Positions 13,001-25,000 of a stretch of DNA of 64,000 nt are shown here, piece after piece. The stretch lies in contig NC_030680.2 in NCBI RefSeq assembly GCF_000004195.4, positions 1,924,964 to 1,988,963 of the forward strand, in the 5' to 3' direction. Under the pieces are notes generated by a model, which worked only from the letters and a program-made list of their open reading frames with translations, did no database searches and was not told where the DNA came from. The translations under genes were made by a program, and so were the position numbers. How positions within the stretch are numbered: position 1 is the first letter of the stretch; each line of letters begins with the position of its first letter. The stretch is from Xenopus tropicalis. Its lineage: Eukaryota > Chordata > Amphibia > Anura > Pipidae.

Positions 13001-16000
13001 TGCCAGTGGCCAACATAGAACTGGTGGGTACCAGTGGCCAACATAGAACTGGTGGGTACCAGCGGCCAACATAGAACTGGTGGGTACCATTGGCCAACAT
13101 AGTGTAAAGATCCATAGGAGGACAGGTGGTCTCTGAAGCCAAAACCATTGGCCGTTGATAAGGAACAGGGACATCAAGGCTGGAACTAGGAGTCGGCAGG
13201 AGAGGAGACTGAATAGGGCGCAATGGGGCTGAGGGCGCAATGTAAAGTAAAGATTAGATTAATATGTCCCTCATTTTTCTAAATATGTACTTGCTCTGCG
13301 TTGCTATGGGCTTGCTCTGCGTTGCTATGGGCTGACCTCTTCCTAATGCCCCTTCTCTCCCCGTGCAGTTAAACCCAGTGCCAGCCTGGTGCCCCCCGAC
13401 GTTATTATAGAGGAAGGAACAGAGGGGGGGGTTACATGCCGAGCCAGTAATTATTACCCAGAAACAATAAAGTTCCAGTGGATAAAACATCTCAATGACG
13501 GTGAACATGTTGTGCTGCGCCGAGGAGTCTCCACCAATGAGCCGCTAGAGAATGGGGACGGAACCTTCACTGTAACCAGTCAGCTGCTGTTAAAGCCTTC
13601 TATGGGGGATGATGGGGGAAAGTATTCCTGTGTCATATCCCACAGATCCCTGGGAGACTCTCTGGTTCTGGATTTTATTCTCTCTGTAAAGGGTAAGTAA
13701 AGGGTAAGTACTGCTGTAGGGTATAAGTACATATACTTAGATGGACAAGTATAATGGAAGTGATGCCGAACATGGTGATACATTCCCTCTGTTTGTTAAT
13801 ATTTATGTTTCCTGCCGTTACAGAGTCACATGTCCTGATGATCAGAGCTGTGATTGGCACACTGGCTGCCCTCATACTGCCGTTATGTATTTGGGGCTAC
13901 AAAACGCTTGTGAGAAACGGTAAGAACTGTAAAACATTAGTATTTTTGGAACTGTGGGAGGGCAGAGCCCCCAAAATGATTGATGGTCAAGTGGGTAACA
14001 AATATCACTTTCCTATTAGCACAAACCCTACAAACTCAGTCCATTGGGGTCCAAGGACAAGCCGCCATCTTGGTACACCTAATCCCTAAACTTCCTGCTC
14101 CTCCATCTTTTTACTCGGTGCCAGGAGAAACACAGACCATAATCATGGGCCCAGTGAGAACCTTTTGAAAGGGTTGTTATCATAAAGGTCGGTTCCCTGT
14201 TGGGTCCAGTTTCTACAATACCCAGAATCAGTGATCCACATGAGACTCTACTTTCCCCCAATGGCCAATAGATTATATTAAGGAGAAGAACAGGGTGACC
14301 ACATTTTTTTCCCTCCCCTTCAGTATTATTATAGACCTTCTGCTACGACACCCTCTATAGGGTACACACATTCAACCAAATCCAGAAGGCCCAAACCAAA
14401 TTGGAACCGTTACCATCACATGACTTGGGACCACTGGACAACTAAGAGTTTTTCTTATGCTGCACCTGTGAGATTCGGCCAGATTTTTTTGTGATGGATT
14501 CAGTTTTTTATTTCAGCTGCGAAACTGTGGATTTGGTGCAAACTTACCCTTTAACTACCCCTCTCAAAAGAGAATGAATATTGGGTCGGCCCATAGGACT
14601 AACCTTCTGCCGTCACTGTTACTGTTTCAGCCAATGGGTTTGTGTGTTTCAGAGCCGCCCAGACTTTCTCCAATAACGGGATCACAATATTTGCTCCATA
14701 TGAAAAAGGCAACTATGTTCTTCCAGATCTCAGGGTTCCGCCCCAAACCCATCCATATTTCTATACATTTGAAAAGAAAATGGGGCGAATCAACTGAAAT
14801 TTACTCCTGGAATTCTGAGGCACAAACTGGTTCCTCTGCCCCACGGAACAGCGACGGATCTGATACGGCAGAGATGGTCCCGTTGGTGAGAGATGGGGAT
14901 GGGCACAATCTGCCCCCTCTGCAGCTTCAGGTGGTTCCTGATGTAAAATCAAGTAAAAGGGGTATTTACTCCTGTCAGTGCACAATGTATATAACCCCCG
15001 ACATGCACGAAGATGATGGGGCAGAACTGACAGTGAGGGTCAATCACATGACTCTGATCTCTCCCATCTCTGTGTCCTGTCGGCTCAAAGTGCTGAAAGG
15101 TAAGAACATTTTCTGTTCTGTTTCCTCATTGCTGGGGTTGGTTTGGTTAGGGTTGGGTAGCATTGGATTGGGTAGCGTTGGGTTGGGTGGGGTTGGATTG
15201 GGTAGGGTGGGGTGGGGTTGGGTAGGGTTGGGTAGGATTTGGTAGGGCAGGGTAGCGTTGGGTTGGGTAGGGTGGAGTGGGGTTGGGTAGCGATGGGTTG
15301 GGTAGAGTAGGGTACAGTTGGGTTGGGTAGGGTGGGGTTCTAGGTAGGGTAGGGTGGGGTTGGGTTGGGTAGGGTAGGGTGGGGTGGGGTTGGGTAGGGT
15401 TGGGTAGGATTGGGTAGGGTAGGGTAGCGTTGGGTTGGGTAGGGTGGAGTGGGGTTGGGTAGCGATAGGTTGGGTAGAGTAGGGTTGGGTAGGGTAGGGT
15501 GGGGGTTGGTAGGGTAGGGTTGGGTTGGGTAGGGTAGGGTGGGGTTCTGGGTTGGGTAGGGTTGGGTGGGGTTGGGTAGGGTAGAGTAGGGTAGGGTTGG
15601 GTAGGGTGGGGTTCTGGGTTGGGTAGGGTGGGGTTCTGGGTTGGGTAGGGTAGGGTGGGGTTGGGTAGGGTAGGGTTGGGTAGGGTAGGGTTCGGTAGCG
15701 TTGGGTTGGGAAGCATTGGGTTGGGTTGGGTTGGGTAGGGTAGGGTTGGGTAGGGTTGGGTAGCATTTGGTTGGGTTGGGTAGGGTGGGGTGGGGTGGGT
15801 AGGGTGGGGTTGGGTTGGGTTGGTTGCTATTGTACTCCATGTATCTGATCATCTAAAGGTCTCATGTCCTTTACTTAAAGGAAAACTATCCCCCCAGAAT
15901 AAATACTTAACCAACAGATAGTTTATAATCTATTAAGTGGCCTATTAAAGAATCTCCCCAAACTGGAATATATATATCAGTAAATATTGCCCTTTTACAT

Positions 16001-19000
16001 CTTTTCCCTTGAGCCGCCATTTTGTGATGGGCTGTGTGTTCCCTCAGAGATCAGCTGACAGGAAGTGATGCAGGAAGTAGTGTGGGAGTAAATGACAGAA
16101 CTCTGCCCATTCATCGGCTCATGTGACCTAGCATGTATGTGTGCCATGGCTTGTTTGTGTGCACTGTGAATCATATGATCCCAGGAGGCGGGTCTTAGCA
16201 CTTAAAATGGTGGTTTCCTATTTAGGATTACCCAATAGCACATACTGCTAAAAAAGTATATTTTTATAGAGACCAACATTGTTTGGGGTGTAGTAGGTCT
16301 GGACATGTGTGTTCTTTTGGGTACAGACCCTTAGGGGACACTTTGGTCAATTAAATGCACCAATAGTGCTCATTTACAGCAGCTCCCCCCTTGCTTTACT
16401 TTAACAGAACCCCCAAAACCTTCTCCAATTGGGGGAGCGGAACGCCTGGTGCATCTGAGAAAATCGACCCTGCGCTGTCGGATCCCCGGGTCCCTGCCAG
16501 AACCCACTGAAATCACTTTATATTTGCAAAGAAAAGGCGAAGAACAGATTGAGATTCTCTCTTGGAAACCTGGGGGGAAAGCTCTGCCATTTACTGCAGT
16601 GTCACAAAGCGCTGAGGGGCAGGTGGCTAATAAGGCAAAAACAGAGCAGGAAGTGAGTAATGGAAATTCAGCGAGTCTGCCCCCGGCACAGAGGCCCCTG
16701 CGAGTGGAAATGGTTCCTGTAATAACAACAAGTACAAATGGCGACTCCAACTGTCAGTGCATAATCCATATAACCCCCGACATAGAGGAAGATGATGGGG
16801 CAGAACTGACTGTGAGGGTCACTCACTCTGAGCTGAGAGAACCCTACTCTGTATCCTGTCGGCTGGAGGTGAACGAAGGTTTGTTTTTATTTAATAACAT
16901 GGAAGAGATCAGTAAGGGCTATTGTGTAGCTCCGAGTGTGGCTCCGCATGCGGCTCCGTGTGTGGCTCCGTGTGTGGTTCCGCTTGTGGCTCCGCATGTG
17001 GCTCCGTGTGTGGCTCCGCGTGTGGCTCCGTGTGTGGTTCCGCTTGTGGCTCCGCATGTGGCTCCGTGTGTGGCTCCGTGTGTGGTTCCATTTGTGGCTC
17101 CGCGTGTGGCTCCGAGTGTGGGTTGATCAGTACTGATCAGTAGAAGGAATTGCCAGACCACGTTACACTAATTCACAGAAAGGGGGCGTCAGTCGTATTC
17201 TCTCAGAGCATTACTGGGGGGGCTAGTGATGTCCATCAAGCAAACAGGTCTCATTATATATATTTATTAGTTGGGTGGATTGGGGGACACTTATAGAGAT
17301 CCATAGGAGAGTAGACCTGGGCTTTATTATATTAGATGAACGAGGGAGGGGGGGCATTTATACAGACCTGCAGATACCCTGGGGCCTTTAATGATCGTTA
17401 GACTAAAGTGTGGGGCCCATTCATATATTGAATTGCTTCGTTATTACTTACAGATAAGTGAATATTCTGTGTGTATTAGTCAGATTGGCATTACTTTCCC
17501 TTTGCAGAGACAATGTTACTGGTGATGGATGAGGATTATACAGTGAGAGTTGCCCCACCGCCCCGGGACCCTACAGATAACTTCCACACGAGGGCAATAA
17601 CTCTGGGGAGACTTGAGGGATTAGATAACATTGCCCTGAGTCCTACTGGGAAACTCTTTGCCATCCGAGAGGGAAATCTCTACACCGGCCCAGTGTCGTC
17701 TTGTATCAACCAAATCTTGTTCTCCCTCGACCGAAGAATTGGGCGCGGTGCGTGGGACATGTTTAAACTCTTCTCAGTTGATCCCAGGGGGCTTCTCTGT
17801 GCAGTGGGGGATTCTGGATCAGTTTACTGGGGCCCCCGCCCAGAGGATGAAAGCCAGAACTGGGTTGGGGACCTGGGTGAATATGTAGGAAACTATAACT
17901 GCAGTGATACCGACTCTATCGTCTTCGACCCACAAGGGGCTTTATATGCAATAACAAGCAATGGTCGGATTCAGATGTGGGTCAGACCAGCAGAGACAGA
18001 CAGTGATTGGTTGGACTTGGGAACCGCACTCAGCCAAAGAGACGGCAGAGATTCCCCCCATGTGATCTCTTTCTGCCCTGAGGGAAACCTCTGGTGGGTC
18101 AGTAAGGCTGATGGCAAACTGTATAAAGGGCCCCAGCCAACTCAGGGGAACCCGGGGTATTGGGAGAAGGCCACGTTCTTGGGCCCCGACTATCATCGTT
18201 ACAGGCTATTTGGCTTCATCGGAGCAACGTTCATTCAGAAGATCCAGAGTTTCGAGTTCCTCCCTGAACTGGGGAAAATTGTCAAAGAAAGGAATATAAT
18301 AGTCAATACAGAGACCTATAATAACAGTACAGGGGGCACCACACTGAATGGCACTTACAGGTGAGTGATTTACATTCTTCTTCTTTTTCTTCCTTTTCTT
18401 CTTCTTTTTTCTTCTTCTTTTTTCTTCTTCTTTTTTCTTCTTCTTTTTTCTTCTTCATTTTCTTCTTCTTCTTTTCTTCTTTTTTTTTCTTCTTTTTTCT
18501 TCTTTTTCTTCCTTTTTTTCTTCTTCTTTTTCTTCTTCCTTTTCTTCTTTTTTCTTCTTTTTCTTCTTTTTTCTTCTTTATCTTCTTCCTTTTCTTCTTC
18601 TCTTTCTTCTTTTTTTCTTCTTCTTTTTCGTCTTCCTTTTCTTCTTTTTTCTTCTTTTTCTTCTTTTTTCTTCTTTTTTTTCTTCCTTTTCTTCTTTTTT
18701 CTTCTTTATCTTCTTCCTTTACTTCTTCTTTTTCTTCTTTTTTTATTATGCCACAGGAGAAGGTGCACAATGGACTAATGACATGGGGAAATAGTTGTAA
18801 GGAATTTTAGGAAGATGTTTTCTTCCCATAGACAGATAGTTGTACCAATGAGCTTATCACTGGATAAGATGGTGAAAGTGTGAGGAGCACAGGACTCTGA
18901 GGTTCTAAGACTGAGGCCTCACAGGGTTTATGGCCACTGCTTTCCTTGTGCATGTTTTACCCTGTGTCCCTCAGCCTTAAGCTGGTCAAATACAACATTG

Positions 19001-22000
19001 GACCAATGATATTTCTTCAGTTCATTAGATACGGACTAAGTATATTGGGAAGCCTAACAAGCAGTGTCTTCATTTTACAATTGTATTGCTCTATATCTGT
19101 CTTTACTCCATATCTGTAGCCAGGGGCTGGGGCTGCTGTGAGATACTATAGACACTCAAATTATAAATTTGGACTACGAGGGCTGTTTGGGCCTCTGTGT
19201 ACTGGTATAGGGGTTAGTTACATCAATGTAAATTAGAGTTTTAATGTTCCTGATAGGCCAGGGCCTGTTTTGAATGTTAGTCCAGACCTGTCTAATATAT
19301 ATTTATCAGAATATGATGTGTAAATAAGTAATAAGTAATGGGAATAATGAGATGATGGCAAGTAAATAGCAGATATTCATTCTTTCTTTCATTCAGCTTC
19401 AAGGAAACCATAAAGGAAGTGAGCAGATTTATTCATGATCATAACATTGTGTTTGTGGGGGAGGCAGAAACCACTTTCACCGGGGGGATTCCTGTTATTG
19501 GCATGGAAAGGGCTTCCAGGATTTCCCTCGATAATAACGTCACTCACCGGTGGGATTTCACCAACACCAATGAGCGAGAGGTAACCGGATCAGTGAATCA
19601 TTTTTTTTCCCTCGATTTGAGTTTTTTGCCCTTAAAAAACTCGAATTCCAGTTATGGTTTGAAAACTTGAATGTCTGGTATTAATTAAGAGCAAAAAAAC
19701 GCAAACATTTCAATGTAAAACTTCTACATCTAAAAGCTTGAGAGTTTCTATAGAAACCAATGGGAGCCGAGTCCTGAGTCAAGCCGTATGTTCAATTCGA
19801 GATTACGAGTTTTGTTCAAGTTTTGTTCAAGTTTGAGTATTTCTTTTTATTCGCACGAGTTTCCCACGTTAATGAATAAGCGAACGTTCAATATGTGAGT
19901 TTAATAGGTTTAGAAAAACAAACTCGAATTCACAAATTCAAAAATGGATAAATAAGCCCCTAACGATCCCGTAGCGCAACTGCTGTATCCAAACATTTTC
20001 TCCTTTCGTTTAGGTGACTTTATCGCTACAAGAAGCTGTTGCGGTTGGAAGTGGGAAGACTGTACGTATGGGGGCGTCGGTCCAGAAAGCCAAAGTGCGA
20101 GTTCCCTACAGGGTCCGGCTCCTCACAGCCCAAGGCCGCACTGTAACCATTGGGGGCAGCTGGGAAGGGACCACCTTCTATAAGCTGAGGGCGGTACCAA
20201 GAGAAGCCCGGGGCAGGGGGCGGAAGAAACGCTCATACCCTAAGTTACCACCAGAAGACATTTGGAAAGAAGAGAGCTGCTATGATTCAATGTACAGAGA
20301 CCGGTGGGACAGAGACAGTGACATCTCCAGCAACGAGAGGTTCCTACCGAGACGCAGAGTAACAAAAGGCAAGTGCAAATATAGAGATTCCCTTCCCTGC
20401 CTACTGTATGTGTGTGTGTGAGGTATCTGTACTGCAGGGCACAGTCCCAACACTATTTTGTCTATTGGATATGAACAGATTTAAAGGGGCACTAAATGCA
20501 AAAATTGTATTATTTTTAATTTATATCTTACTTGAATTTTAAGGCAAAAAGTAACAATTGTCTAATGCAATTTCTGTATTTATTTCATTTAGTTCTTGTG
20601 CTGTGACGATTCCTTATCCCTCTGCCTTCTCCCTCTAGTCTCCGCCTATTCACTATTAATCATGCATACACACTAACCAATCCCAGCCCTGCCTGCCTTC
20701 TCCCTCTAGTCTCCGCCTATTCACTATTAATCATGCATACACACTAACCAATCCCAGCCCTGTCTGCCTTCTCCCTCTAGTCTCCGCCTATTCACTATTA
20801 ATCATGCATACACACTAACCAATCCCAGCCCTGCCTGCCTTCCCCCTCTAGTCTCCGCCTATTCACTATTAATCATGCATACACACTAACCAATCCCAGC
20901 CCTGCCTGCCTTCCCCCTCTAGTCTCCGCCTATTCACTATTAATCATGCATACACACTAACCAATCCCAGCCCTGCCTGCCTTCCCCCTCTAGTCTCCGC
21001 CTATTCACTATTAATCATGCATACACACTAACCAATCCCAGCCCTGCCTGCCTTCTCCCTCTAGTCTCTGCCTATTCACTATTAATCATGCTTACACACT
21101 AACCAATCCCAGCCCTGCCTGCCTTCTCCCTCTAGTCTCCGCCTATTCACTATTAATCATGCATACACACTAACCAATCCCAGCCCTGCCTTCTCCCTCT
21201 AGTCTCTGCCTATTCACTAGTAATCATGCATACACACTAACCAATCCCAGCCCTGCCTGCCTTCTCCCTCTAGTCACTGCCTATTCACTATTAATCATGC
21301 ATACACACTAACCAATCCCAGCCCTGCCTGCCTTCTCCCTCTAGTCTCCGCCTATTCACTATTAATCATGCATACACACTAACCAATCCCAGCCCTGCCT
21401 TCTCCCTCTAGTCTCTGCCTATTCATTATTAATCATGCATACACACTAACCAATCCCAGCCCTGCCTGCCTTCTCCCTCTAGTCTCTGCCTATTCACTAG
21501 TAATCATGCATACACACTAACCAATCCCAGCCCTGCCTGCCTTCTCCCTCTAGTCACTGCCTATTCACTATTAATCATACATACACACTAACCAATCCCA
21601 GCCCTGCCTGCCTTCTCCCTCTAGTCTCCGCCTATTCACTATTAATCATGCATACACACTAACCAATCCCAGCCCTGCCTTCTCCCTCTAGTCTCTGCCT
21701 ATTCATTATTAATCATGCATACACACTAACCAATCCCAGCCCTGCCTGCCTTCTCCCTCTAGTCTCTGCCTATTCACTAGTAATCATGCATACACACTAA
21801 CCAATCCCAGCCCTGCCTTCTCCCTCTAGTCTCTGCCTATTCATTATTAATCATGCATACACACTAACCAATCCCAGCCCTGCCTGCCTTCTCCCTCTAG
21901 TCTCCGCCTATTCACTATTAATCATGCATACACACTAACCAATCCCAGCCCTGCCTGCCTTCTCCCTCTAGTCTCTGCCTATTCACTATTAATCATACAT

Positions 22001-25000
22001 ACACACTAACCAATCCCAGCCCTGTCTGCCTTCTCCCTCTAGTCTCTGCCTATTCACTATTAATCATGCATACACACTAACCAATCCCAGCCCTGCCTTC
22101 TCCCTCTAGTCTCTGCCTATTCACTATTAATCATGCATACACACTAACCAATCCCAGCCCTGCCTTCTCCCTCTAGTCTCTGCCTATTCACTATTAATCA
22201 TGCATACACACTAACCAATCCCAGCCCTGCCTGCCTTCTCCCTCTAGTCTCTGCCTATTCACTATTAATCATGCATACACACTAACCAATCCCAGCCCTG
22301 CCTTCTCCCCTCTAGTCACTGCCTATTCACTATTAATCATGCATACACACTAACCAATCCCAGCCCTGCCTTCTCCCTCTAGTCTCCGCCTATTCACTAT
22401 TAATCATGCATTACACACTAACCAATCCCAGCCCTGCCTGCCTTCTCCCTCTAGTCTCTGCCTACTCACTATTAATCATGCATACACACTAACCAATCCC
22501 AGCCCTGCCTGCCTTCTCCCTCTAGTCTCTGCCTATTCACTATTAATCATGCATACACACTAACCAATCCCAGCCCTGCCTTCTCCCTCTAGTCTCCGCC
22601 TATTCACTATTAATCATGCATACACACTAACCAATCCCAGCCCTGCCTGCCTTCTCCCTCTAGTCTCTGCCTATTCACTATTAATCATGCATACACACTA
22701 ACCAATCCCAGCCCTGCCTGCCTTCTCCCTCTAGTCTCTGCCTATTCACTATTAATCATGCATACACACTAACCAATCCCAGCCCTGCCTGCCTTCTCCC
22801 TCTAGTCTCTGCCTATTCACTATTAATCATGCTTACACACTAACCAATCCCAGCCCTGCCTGCCTTCTCCCTCTAGTCTCCGCCATTCACTATTAATCAT
22901 GCATACACACTAACCAATCCCAGCCCTGCCTGCCTTCTCCCTCTAGTCTCCGCCTATTCACTATTAATCATGCATACACACTAACCAATCCCAGCCCTGT
23001 CTGCCTTCTCCCTCTAGTCTCTGCCTATTCACTATTAATCATGCATACACACTAACCAATCCCAGCCCTGCCTTCTCCCTCTAGTCTCTGCCTATTCACT
23101 AGTAATCATGCATACACACTAACCAATCCCAGCCCTGCCTGCCTTCTCCCTCTAGTCACTGCCTATTCACTATTAATCATACATACACACTAACCAATCC
23201 CAGCCCTGCCTTCTCCCTCTAGTCTCTGCCTATTCACTATTAATCATGCATACACACTAACCAATCACAGCCCTCCCTGCCTTCTCCCTCTAGTCACTGC
23301 CTATTCACTATTAATCATACATACACACTAACCAATCCCAGCCCTGCCTTCTCCCTCTAGTCTCTGCCTATTCACTATTAATCATGCATACACACTAACC
23401 AATCCCAGCCCTGCCTTCCCCCTCTAGTCACTGCCTATTCACTATTAATCATGCATACACACTAACCAATCCCAGCCCTGCCTTCTCCCTCTAGTCTCTG
23501 CCTATTCATTATTAATCATGCATACACACTAACCAATCCCAGCCCTGTCTGCCTTCTCCCTCTAGTCTCTGCCTATTCACTAGTAATCATGCATACACAC
23601 TAACCAATCCCAGTCCTATCTGTCCTATCCCTCTTGTCTCTGCCTATTGACACATGTCCTATATTTTAATGATCTCTAGAACTTAACCCATTCTATACTA
23701 TAACTATAGTCGTGTTTCTGGAGCAAACATGGAACTCTACCTGTGCAGGGCAATGGTACATTATATTCGACACTTGTCTGTTTTTGGGCAATAGAATTAC
23801 ATTTTTTGGCACATTCTATACAGAATTAGGGGGGCAGGTTTATCATTGAGCTCCCCTGTAGGTCTCGGCCAATGGGAATGCACATAAACACTCGACATCT
23901 GATTTCTTGGGTACAGATTAGGGGGAGACTCGAGTCAATTAACCCCTGTATTGCCATAGGGTGGAATAGGGAATGCAGATACAATGCCCATATATAACTG
24001 CATTAATATTAAGGACTAATCATTGTTATTAACCCAGGAATGGGCTCCACAGCTTTAACTGTAACATTATTTATCTACATTATAACCTGTGTAATGTGCA
24101 TGGCCTGTAGCCTCTGTATCTCTATGGGACCAATACAGCTCATTTACAGCAGCTCCCCCCTTGCTTTACATTAACAGAACCCCCAAAACCTTCTCCAATT
24201 GGGGGAGCGGAACGCCTGGTGCATCTGAGAAAATCCACCCTGAGCTGTCGGATCCCCGGGTCCCTGCCAGAACCCACTGAAATCACTTTATATTTGCAAA
24301 GAAAAGGCAAAGAACAGATTGAGATTCTCTCTTGGAAACCTGGGGAAAAACCTCTGCCATTTACTGCAGTGTCACAAAGTGCAGAGGGGCACTTGGCTGT
24401 TGAGCCAGAGAGAGAAGGGTTAGTGGGTAACGGGGAGACTAATCTGCCCCCGGCACAGAGGGCGCTGCGAGTGGAAATGGTTCCTGTAATAACAACAAGT
24501 AAAAATGGCGACTTCAACTGTCAGTGCACAATCCATATAACCCCCGACATAGAGGAAGATGATGGGGCAGAACTGACTGTGAGGGTCACTCACTCTGCCC
24601 TGAGGGGCCCCATCTCTAAGTCCTGTCGGCTGGAGGTGAATGAAGGTTTGTTTTTTATTTTATTCAATAATAATGAAGGGGGGAGCAGCAATCTAGTTAC
24701 TAGGGTCCAAATTATAGAAGCTATCTGGTTGCTAGGGTCCAAATTATAGAAGCTATCTGGTTGCTAGGCTCCAAATTATAGAAGCTATCTGGTTGCTAGG
24801 ATCCAAATTATAGAAGCTATCTGGTTGCTAGGGTCCAAATTATAGCAGGTATCTGGTTGCTAGGGTCCAAATTATAGAAGCTATCTGGTTGCCAGGGTCC
24901 AAATTATAGAAGCTATCTAGTTGCTAGGGTCCAAATTATAGAAGCTATCTGGTTACTAGGGTCCAAATTATAGAAGCTATCTGGCTACTAGGGTCCAAAT

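Noticed and set aside
11885..13240. A 451-codon minus-strand open frame
   Set aside because: It is the antisense of a 28-bp minisatellite; the frame drifts through all phases of the unit.
14574..14652. An alternative start with a signal-like peptide before exon 5
   Set aside because: The stretch is the polypyrimidine tract of a well-formed acceptor. A separate promoter there is possible but unsupported.
15125..15830. Interstitial telomere sequence
   Set aside because: The units are GGGTT/GGGTA pentamers with GGGGT variants; TTAGGG hexamers are not the period.
18303..18770. A Lys/Glu-rich minus-strand open frame
   Set aside because: It is the antisense of the polypyrimidine tract and partly overlaps the real propeller exon.
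20369..20421. A natural stop of the first module at 20419-20421
   Set aside because: The extension past 20368 reads through a strong GC-AG donor and lacks a nearby poly(A) signal. It is kept only as an alternative end.
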